Shown: piece by piece, positions 57,211 to 64,000 of the stretch
Layout of the letters: each line of letters begins with the position of its first letter
Numbering within the stretch: position 1 is the first letter of the stretch
From: Gammaproteobacteria bacterium
GTDB taxonomy: Bacteria; Pseudomonadota; Gammaproteobacteria; Burkholderiales; Gallionellaceae
Assembly: GCA_018814405.1 (NCBI GenBank)
Contig: JAHIZO010000009.1
Coordinates: 62,001-126,000 of the forward strand
Reading direction: 5' to 3'
Length of the DNA: 64,000 nt
Position numbers and translations under genes: made by a program
Notes under the pieces: model-generated
Seen by the model: only the letters and a program-made list of their open reading frames with translations
What the model was told of the DNA's origin: nothing
Database searches by the model: none

Positions 57211-58206
57211 GTGCCCAACGAACTCCCCAGCCTGGCCACCGCCCTGCCCTACATAGACCACCCGCTGTCCCTGCTGCTCATCTTCGCGCTGGCGAATGCA
57301 CTGATGATCTGGCGGCTGCATGTCATGGAAAGCAAAGGGTTCGAAGGCACCGTGCTCGGCACGCTCATCATGCCCTACTGCTCCGGCTTCGCGAACCTGA
57401 TGTTCGCGCTGATCATGAGCAAATCCGCCAGCAATGGCGGCGCGGTCATCGAGAACAGTCTGGTCAACAACGTCACCAACCTCACCCTCATCCTCGGGCT
57501 CACCGCCCTGTTCGGCGCGGCCGCCGCAGCGAGCAAGGAAAAGAGCAAACAGAAGCAGGCGGAATTCGCCCGCCTCAACCGCCTCAACCTGCTCGTTACC
57601 CTCATCGCCTTGTTCCTGTTCACCGGCACGCTGTGGGCACTGGGCAAGGACGGCGAACTGAACTTCTACGACGGACTCATCCTGGTCGCCCTGTTCGTGT
57701 TCTGGCAGATCCTGCACGTGTTCGAAGTGCTCAAGGACAACATCCGCAAGAACCGCAGCACCCACTGGTCCATCATCATCGACCTCGCGCTCATCGGCCT
57801 CGCCGCCTACGGCATCTACTATTCCGTCGACCACCTCATCAACTGGGTGACCACCGCCGAAAGTCCCCTGTTCAGCTTCGCCAAGATCGGCTGGTTCAGC
57901 GGCCTCCTCATGGTCCTGCCCAATGCTTTCCTCGCGCTCTACTACGCACATAAAGGCCGCACGGACATCGTCGTCAGCTCGCAGATCGGCGACAGCCACA
58001 TCTGCATCCCCATGTGTATCGGCCTGTTCGCGTTGTTCCACCCCATCCAGCTACCCGACTCATTCCTGATGGGCACCTACCTCATCCTCGGCGCCGGACT
58101 GGTGCACTTCCTCTCCATCGGCGTCCTCGGGCGTCTGCCGCGCATCGGTGGCGGCGCACTCGTCGCAAGCTACGGCTACTTCCTGTACGCCGGACTCATC
58201 CAGTAA
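57211..58206 (+). CDS. Membrane protein, sodium/calcium exchanger-like
   Basis: About ten TM segments; two inverted hydrophobic repeats containing GTLIMPYCSGFANLMFALIMSKSASNGGAVIENSLVNNVTNLTLILGL and SQIGDSHICIPMCIGLF. Confidence 0.7.
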   Translation: MPNELPSLATALPYIDHPLSLLLIFALANALMIWRLHVMESKGFEGTVLGTLIMPYCSGFANLMFALIMSKSASNGGAVIENSLVNNVTNLTLILGLTALFGAAAAASKEKSKQKQAEFARLNRLNLLVTLIALFLFTGTLWALGKDGELNFYDGLILVALFVFWQILHVFEVLKDNIRKNRSTHWSIIIDLALIGLAAYGIYYSVDHLINWVTTAESPLFSFAKIGWFSGLLMVLPNAFLALYYAHKGRTDIVVSSQIGDSHICIPMCIGLFALFHPIQLPDSFLMGTYLILGAGLVHFLSIGVLGRLPRIGGGALVASYGYFLYAGLIQ

Positions 58207-58230
58207 GCGTGATCGTTAGCCTTAAAACAA

Positions 58231-58251
58231 ACATCGCCCTTGCGGGCGATG
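58231..58251. repeat. REP-like hairpin repeat, copy 3
   Basis: acatcgcccttgcgggcgatg, same core as 49384 and 49983. Confidence 0.8.
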
Positions 58252-58304
58252 AGTAGAAATTATTGCGAGGGCGAACCTATTAGCGCACGCCAAACGATCC
58301 CGCT

Positions 58305-59246
58305 TCACACCCAGAACTTCTGGTTCTTATCCAGAAACTCCCGCCAGGGCATGTAGTGCGTACCGTCGCAGGAAAAGGTCAGGCCTATCATGCCGTTGAA
58401 GATATTAAGCATCCCAGAGCGCAGATAGATCGTCTCGTCCATGAAACGCAACTCGCGAAAATTGTTCAGTATCTTGAGCACCGCGTCCGCGGGGATCTCC
58501 GCGTCGGCCGGATAATCCACTCTCGGATAAGCCAGACAGAGATCGGGTTTGCCCAGTTCGTCGATACCGTGCAGGCGGAAACGGTAAGGATCATTCATTT
58601 CCCAGATCGTGGCGCGTGAGCTGGAGAAATGCAGCTTTGCGTGAAACACCCCGTGTATCGTGACCAGCTCGTTGATGACATCCATCACGGTATCGATCTG
58701 CTGATCCATCAGGCTTTCCACACGTTGCTGATGGAACAGCCCGCCACGGATTGCCGGATCGCCCTTGAGCTGCATCCACTGTCCGGGTTGTGAATAAAGT
58801 GCCTGCGTGGCGGGCAGTTCGCGCAGGTCAAAGTCCGCCCCCAGGTAACCCAGCAACTCCCCCTGCGCCCCACGCACCACCTGCACCGCAGTGAGCGAAG
58901 GCCGCTTTGCATTCTGGCTAATATAGGCATCCGAAAGTGAAAAATCGCTGCCGGCGAGCGCCTCCGCGATATACGGACGGTGGCTGCGGTCGCGACCGAA
59001 CTGCTTCTCCATCAGTCCACCGCGAAACACATTGGAAGTGATCTGTTTCGCCTTGGGATCCAGCAAGTAGAGATACTTGCAGTAAGGCAGCTCGGTCATA
59101 CCTTGCACCAGTCTGGCCTCCAGCGCCTCACGCTGCGGCCACACCTGCATGCAGTCTTCCGCCAAGATGGAGAGTGAAGAAGAGAGCCAGCCTTTCAATA
59201 TCTTGCGCTGACGCTCAATGGATGCTTGCAGGCTGGTGTTGTTCAT
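58305..59246 (-). CDS. PDC/Cache-type sensor domain protein, apparently soluble
   Basis: FGRDRSHRPYIAEALAGSDFSLSDAYISQNAKRPSLTAVQVVRGAQGELLGYLGADFDLREL; no clear TM segment. Confidence 0.72.
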   Translation of the reverse strand: MNNTSLQASIERQRKILKGWLSSSLSILAEDCMQVWPQREALEARLVQGMTELPYCKYLYLLDPKAKQITSNVFRGGLMEKQFGRDRSHRPYIAEALAGSDFSLSDAYISQNAKRPSLTAVQVVRGAQGELLGYLGADFDLRELPATQALYSQPGQWMQLKGDPAIRGGLFHQQRVESLMDQQIDTVMDVINELVTIHGVFHAKLHFSSSRATIWEMNDPYRFRLHGIDELGKPDLCLAYPRVDYPADAEIPADAVLKILNNFRELRFMDETIYLRSGMLNIFNGMIGLTFSCDGTHYMPWREFLDKNQKFWV

Positions 59247-59371
59247 CGTCTCGTCCCGGAAAGAAATAGCGGAAGCATTATGCGCCCGCTAATCAGACTT
59301 CAAAACTATTGCGATGCTACCCCCATTAGCTGTTTTTTTATCAGCACAAACACCGCCTTGCTCGCTACCAT

Positions 59372-59821
59372 GTGGGCATGAACGAAGTGCATCTCTGGCA
59401 AGCTTGGTGCGATGGCTGCGCCCGCCCTAACCCCGGCCATATCGGCCTCGGCGCCCTCCTGCTGGGGCCGGATGGTAGCCGCCACGAACTCTCGCAACGC
59501 AGCCCGCACAGCGGCTGCAACAACGAAGCCGAAGCCCGCGCCCTGCTGGCCACCCTGCAACTGGCACGTACACTGCAAGCCAGCGCCTTGCTCATTCACA
59601 GCGATAGCGACGTCGTCGTGCGCCTCGCGCAAGATGCCAGTAGCACCGAAGCTGCCCGCCTCGCCCCCTTATTCGCCGAAATCCGCTCGCAGATAAAATG
59701 TTTTGACCGATTCGAGTTACGCTGGATTCCGCAGCACCGCAATACAGAGGCAGACTATCTTTCCCGCAGCGCCTTTGGGCTGCCTGCGCGAACGCCCGCA
59801 AAACCCCGCAAGCGGAAATGA
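59372..59821 (+). CDS. RNase HI family protein
   Basis: AWCDGCARPNPGHIGLGALLLGPDG, NNEAEARALLATLQLA, LIHSDSDVVVRL, RWIPQHRNTEADYLSRSA. Confidence 0.85.
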   Translation: MGMNEVHLWQAWCDGCARPNPGHIGLGALLLGPDGSRHELSQRSPHSGCNNEAEARALLATLQLARTLQASALLIHSDSDVVVRLAQDASSTEAARLAPLFAEIRSQIKCFDRFELRWIPQHRNTEADYLSRSAFGLPARTPAKPRKRK

Positions 59822-59847
59822 AAAAAGCGCCCGCAGACGCTTTTTTT
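59821..59847 (+). terminator. Rho-independent terminator
   Basis: aaaaaagcg-cccgcaga-cgcttttttt directly after the RNase H stop. Confidence 0.8.
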
Positions 59848-59943
59848 CTCGATCAAGCAAATCAAAGAGGACAGCATCGAATTGTTTTTTGTGGATAAGG
59901 CTGAGAAGGTAATGCGATGCTCTGACCCCATATCACTAGCTCG

Positions 59944-60249
59944 TTATAGAACAACCTCGAAGCATTCGAGTTGTGGTGGGCCTAGGTAAATATCTTTTCC
60001 GCCGCCCGCCTTTGCATGCGCTTGCCTGAATGCATCGGATTTTGTCCATGCTTCGAATGCGTCGCGCGACGCCCATTTGGCGTGAGAGGAAAATAACGTG
60101 AAGTCATCGGTGCTCGGCCCTTGCAGAAGATGGAATTCCAAAAATCCCGGAACGGTATGCAGAAGTGAATCACGACCTTTCCAGATATCAACAAAGTCCT
60201 GCTCGTGACCGAGTTTGATTTTGAATCTGTTCATTGCGATAAACATCAT
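59944..60249 (-). CDS. Antibiotic biosynthesis monooxygenase / heme-degrading monooxygenase-like protein
   Basis: MNRFKIKLGHEQDFVDIWKGRDSLLHTVPGFLEFHLLQGP...TLFSSHAKWASRDAFEAWTKSDAFRQAH. Confidence 0.85.
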   Translation of the reverse strand: MMFIAMNRFKIKLGHEQDFVDIWKGRDSLLHTVPGFLEFHLLQGPSTDDFTLFSSHAKWASRDAFEAWTKSDAFRQAHAKAGGGKDIYLGPPQLECFEVVL

Positions 60250-60280
60250 AATTTCGATACCTTAAAAAGTTATGAAAATA

Positions 60281-60844
60281 TTATTGCGATGCTGATCTCA
60301 TTGATTTTGATTCTAGAGAGGCAGCACGTGCTTTTCGCTGATAATCTTTATAAGCTGGTACCGCGATTCCCATACTCAAAAAAACAAGAAACAACAAACC
60401 AATCCCTGTGCCAATCCAAAACGACTTTGTGTCAAAAGACCAAACGTTTGGAAGAGCATATGTCGCAAGTGATCTATCTGACTTGATGGATACATCGTCG
60501 CTTGTCACAGAACCTGATTGAGAAGTTAGAGATACTAGTGCACGCTCCCCGCGACGGATTCTTTCAAGTCCTCCAACAAGGGTTTGGCCGTCACCTCTCA
60601 AATCGAATTTTGCGACAAATTGAATTTGCTTGGAATCCAACGTCTTCTTAGGCATGTAGAGTTTTACGTTCGTTGCCGGATCAAAACCCTCATTCCGAAT
60701 CTCAATATTTTGAAAAGTAATTGCGCCAAAAGTAGCTGGCTCTGTGAGCGTGTAAATTAACTTTTCTTCCTTCCAGTCCAAGGAGAAATACAAACCAACA
60801 ATGCCCACTATAATTCCACTTAATACTGTAAAGATAAACTTCAC
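60281..60844 (-). CDS. Hypothetical membrane protein
   Basis: N- and C-terminal TM segments around a soluble beta-rich domain; AT-rich. Confidence 0.6.
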   Translation of the reverse strand: MKFIFTVLSGIIVGIVGLYFSLDWKEEKLIYTLTEPATFGAITFQNIEIRNEGFDPATNVKLYMPKKTLDSKQIQFVAKFDLRGDGQTLVGGLERIRRGERALVSLTSQSGSVTSDDVSIKSDRSLATYALPNVWSFDTKSFWIGTGIGLLFLVFLSMGIAVPAYKDYQRKARAASLESKSMRSASQ

Positions 60845-60946
60845 AAATTTTCTCCCAGCATTCCAACCGAGCAGGTTTCCCGGCTATTCGGCATATACCA
60901 AATCCGCTTAGTTCTCAATGAACGAGGGGACACCCATTAACTCTTC

Positions 60947-61840
60947 CTAATCGCGCTCTTCATGTTTCGCATTCTGCTCATTTAGCCAATCAATCATTTC
61001 ACTTGAAAGTTTGTAGGTTGCGGCCAAGGCCATCAGAGCTTCCAGCGAAAACCTTCGATAGAACTTTACAAATGACATGTACAAGACATATGCGATTAAT
61101 GCTGAAATGAGAACCCACAAAACCGCCTGAATTGGCTGCATTTGTACCTTATAAATGTGCCAAACCATTCCCCAAAAAAACACCACAGACAACATAGTTA
61201 GTGTCCTTAGAAAACCATATAAGGCAACGTAATTTTGCATTTTAGGAAGGTGGTTAGGTGCGTTTTCTACAACATAGTGGTAGGCATAACGAAAGTAGTC
61301 GGCTTCTGGTGGATTTACATTCTTCGGTGCGGTTGTCAAACCCGCATGTTCAAATAGCAATGCATTGAGCTTGTTTTTTATAACTCTTACTAGAAGTCCA
61401 TCCAATGATTTTGCATACAAATCGCGAAATTTTGCGCCATGGCCAATAAATAAATCAAAAAATGAAATTGGCAACAGAAACAGCCCAACCCCCCCCCTTA
61501 TTGAAATCCTCAGCCATTTATGACTTGCCACGTCAAAGTATCCCTTAGATGCAAACCCTAGCAAATACTTTGACGGGTAACCATCAGACCAAATTGAATA
61601 TCGCTCCACAATAACCGACGATAAGAAACTCAATATATGGCCAATGATGTAAGCAACAAAAATAAATGGGATATAGATTTCTGCCTTCTCAAAACTCAAT
61701 TCTTTTACAACAAAGGCGTATGGGGAAAGTTCGCTATATACATGCGCATATCCAGCAATTACTCCATATAAAAATATCGATCCGGGTGTGAGGTAACCAA
61801 GGAAATCGTAAAACGAAAAAGGGTTTTGCTTAATTTCCAT
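60947..61840 (-). CDS. Hypothetical multi-TM membrane protein with an internal G9 tract
   Basis: 297-aa ORF, FSFYDFLGYLTPGSIFLYG; AT-rich. Confidence 0.65.
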   Translation of the reverse strand: MEIKQNPFSFYDFLGYLTPGSIFLYGVIAGYAHVYSELSPYAFVVKELSFEKAEIYIPFIFVAYIIGHILSFLSSVIVERYSIWSDGYPSKYLLGFASKGYFDVASHKWLRISIRGGVGLFLLPISFFDLFIGHGAKFRDLYAKSLDGLLVRVIKNKLNALLFEHAGLTTAPKNVNPPEADYFRYAYHYVVENAPNHLPKMQNYVALYGFLRTLTMLSVVFFWGMVWHIYKVQMQPIQAVLWVLISALIAYVLYMSFVKFYRRFSLEALMALAATYKLSSEMIDWLNEQNAKHEERD

Positions 61841-61904
61841 AGTGCCCCCAACAATAGTTATTCAAAGGAGACGGCCGTAACTCTGCCATCCCCAGTGGTT
61901 TCGA

Positions 61905-63575
61905 TTACCGACTAATCGGCTTATATCGAATCCGCTTAGGCTTCGCGCCCTCTTCACCCAACCGCTTCCGCTTGTCCGCCTCATACTCCTGATAATTACC
62001 ATCAAAGAACGTCCACTTGGAATCGCCTTCGCAGGCGAGGATGTGGGTGGCGATACGGTCGAGGAACCAGCGATCGTGGGAGATGACGGCGACGCAGCCG
62101 GCGAATTCCAGCAGTGCGTCTTCGAGTGCGCGCAGGGTTTCCACGTCGAGGTCGTTGGAGGGTTCGTCTAGCAGCAGGACGTTGCCACCGGCGATGAGTG
62201 TTTGCGCCAGGTGCAGGCGGCCGCGTTCACCACCGGAGAGTTGGCCGACGAGTTTTGCCTGGTCACCGCCTTTGAAGTTGAAGCGGCCGATGTAGGCGCG
62301 CGCCGGGGTCTCATATTTGCCGACGGTGAGAATGTCGTTGCCGCCGGAGATGGCGTCGAACACGGTCTTGTCGTTTTGCAGTGAGTCACGCGCCTGGTCG
62401 ATGTGGGCGACCTTCACGGTTTGGCCGATCTTGATGGTGCCGCTGTCCGGTTGTTCTTTGCCGGTGATCATGCGGAACAGTGTGGATTTACCGGCACCGT
62501 TGGGGCCGATGATGCCGACGATGGCACCGGGCGGGATCTTGAAGCTGAGGTCGTCGATGAGCAGTCGGTCGCCGTAGGCTTTGCTGACGTTCTCGAATTC
62601 GATGACTTCGTTACCCAGACGATCACCGACGGGGATGAAGATCTCTTGCGTTTCGTTACGCGCTTGGTGTTCTTGCGAGTTCAGTTCTTCGAAGCGTGCG
62701 ATACGCGCTTTGGATTTTGCCTGACGTGCTTTGGGGTTCTGGCGTACCCATTCCAATTCCTGCTTCATGGCTTTTGAATGCGCATCGAGTTGCTTCTGTT
62801 CTTGTGCCAGTCGCTCGCCCTTCTGCTCCAGCCAGCTGGAGTAGTTTCCCTTCCACGGGATGCCGTGGCCACGGTCGAGCTCCAAAATCCATTCGGCGGC
62901 ATTGTCGAGGAAGTAACGATCATGGGTGACGGCGACCACGGTGCCGGGGAAGCGCACTAGGAATTGTTCCAGCCATTCCACCGATTCTGCATCGAGGTGG
63001 TTGGTGGGTTCGTCGAGCAGCAGCATGTCAGGCTTTTCCAGCAGCAGTTTGCACAGCGCCACGCGGCGCTTCTCACCACCGGACAAGTTCTTAACCACGG
63101 CATCCCACTCCGGCAGACGCAGCGCATCGGCGGCGATCTCCATCTGATGTTCGGTATCGCTACCGCTTGCGGTGATGATGTCTTCCAGACGCGCTTGCTC
63201 GGCGGCGAGTGCGTCGAAGTCGGCATCTTCTTCGGCATAGGCGGCATAGACCGCGTCCAACTTGGCTTGTGCTTCCATCACTTCGCCCAATGCGGATTCG
63301 ACTTCTTGGCGCACGGTCTTCTCGGGATCGAGCACCGGTTCCTGCGGCAGGTAACCGATCTTGATGTTGGGCAGGTGCTGCACCTCGCCATCGTATTCTT
63401 TGTCTTCCTGCGCCATGATGCGCAGTACGGTGGATTTACCCGAGCCGTTCAGACCGAGCAGGCCGATCTTGGCGCCGGGGAAGAAGCTGAGGGAGATGTC
63501 TTTGATGATCTGACGCTTGGGAGGGACGATCTTGCTCACGCGGAGCATGGACATTACATATTGACCTTGTGCCAT
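61905..63575 (-). CDS. ettA: Energy-dependent translational throttle protein EttA (ABC-F)
   Basis: MAQGQYVMSMLRVSKIVPPKRQIIKDISLSFFPGAKIGLLGLNGSGKST; second Walker A GPNGAGKSTLFRMI; C-terminal KRLGEEGAKPKRIRYKPISR. Confidence 0.96.
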   Translation of the reverse strand: MAQGQYVMSMLRVSKIVPPKRQIIKDISLSFFPGAKIGLLGLNGSGKSTVLRIMAQEDKEYDGEVQHLPNIKIGYLPQEPVLDPEKTVRQEVESALGEVMEAQAKLDAVYAAYAEEDADFDALAAEQARLEDIITASGSDTEHQMEIAADALRLPEWDAVVKNLSGGEKRRVALCKLLLEKPDMLLLDEPTNHLDAESVEWLEQFLVRFPGTVVAVTHDRYFLDNAAEWILELDRGHGIPWKGNYSSWLEQKGERLAQEQKQLDAHSKAMKQELEWVRQNPKARQAKSKARIARFEELNSQEHQARNETQEIFIPVGDRLGNEVIEFENVSKAYGDRLLIDDLSFKIPPGAIVGIIGPNGAGKSTLFRMITGKEQPDSGTIKIGQTVKVAHIDQARDSLQNDKTVFDAISGGNDILTVGKYETPARAYIGRFNFKGGDQAKLVGQLSGGERGRLHLAQTLIAGGNVLLLDEPSNDLDVETLRALEDALLEFAGCVAVISHDRWFLDRIATHILACEGDSKWTFFDGNYQEYEADKRKRLGEEGAKPKRIRYKPISR

Positions 63576-63654
63576 TTGCTTGTGCTTTCTTTGCTTGGTG
63601 ATGATTCGAAAAGGTGGCGTAGCTTACCGCATGGCGGGCCTGCCGCCCACCGGC

Positions 63655-64000
63655 TTAGGCGGGCAACAACAGATATACGCCCAGCCCGACCATCACCAGA
63701 CCGCTCATCAGTTTGAGCAGTCGCCCTTCCTTTTCCTGCAAACGGCGCTGGCTGAGCGTATAGACGCCGACCGCGAGGATGAACAGGTCGTCCAGCATGT
63801 AGGCGACGTCGTACAACAGCAGATAGCCGTAGTAGCTCGCCCCGTCCAGTTCCTGCAGGGTAAGGATGCGCGTGAACAGTGCGGGGAAGCCGGAGGTGCA
63901 CATCAGCTCGACGATCTGCACCAGCACACCGAGCACGATGGTGGCGAGAATGGCGGCGGCGAGATCCTTGGCCTGCAGGATGCCACGGATGCGCTGGTAG
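63655..64000 (-). CDS. Membrane protein, C-terminal part (runs off the window)
   Basis: Frame stays open to the window end (YQRIRGILQAKDLAAAILATIVLGVLVQIVELMCTSGFPALFTRIL...). Confidence 0.65.
   Translation of the reverse strand, partial: YQRIRGILQAKDLAAAILATIVLGVLVQIVELMCTSGFPALFTRILTLQELDGASYYGYLLLYDVAYMLDDLFILAVGVYTLSQRRLQEKEGRLLKLMSGLVMVGLGVYLLLPA

Noticed and set aside
57148-58041. 297-aa minus-strand ORF rich in E/D/G/V opposite the exchanger-like gene
   Set aside because: Shadow ORF of a GC-biased membrane protein gene; the plus-strand TM pattern is convincing.
60947-61840. Defence-system call for the AT-rich membrane genes
   Set aside because: No nuclease, ATPase, reverse transcriptase, TIR or toxin-like motif visible; composition alone is not enough.

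Overview
The window is 64 kb of gene-dense, moderately high-GC chromosomal sequence. From the protein families and intergenic repeats it looks like a betaproteobacterium, possibly close to Gallionellaceae or another microaerophilic lineage (inference only). Most of it is ordinary housekeeping sequence: bamD, rluD, rsuA, mnmC, rsgA, ettA and a second ABC-F ATPase, pepD, speD-speE, and grxD-bolA-tusE. I see no rRNA, tRNA, CRISPR array, prophage or intact transposon. Second-messenger signalling genes are unusually dense: three GGDEF/EAL proteins, an Amt-GGDEF fusion, two HD-GYP proteins (one fused to hemerythrin), a PilZ protein, a HDOD/degenerate-EAL protein, a CHASE2 nucleotide cyclase and a cNMP-binding protein. 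The observations most worth checking are: (i) the Amt-GGDEF gene with a sigma54-like promoter; (ii) an IscR-like site over the promoter of tusE-bolA-grxD; (iii) the tightly overlapping CHASE2 cyclase / SH3 / M48 protease operon; (iv) an AT-rich gene bracketed by two identical 28-nt hairpin repeats, next to an unannotated 24-aa Lys-rich sORF; (v) a G9 homopolymer inside a membrane-protein gene of an AT-rich accessory patch; and (vi) several short ORFs and shared intergenic motifs. Nothing in the window is unambiguously a new defence or mobile system.
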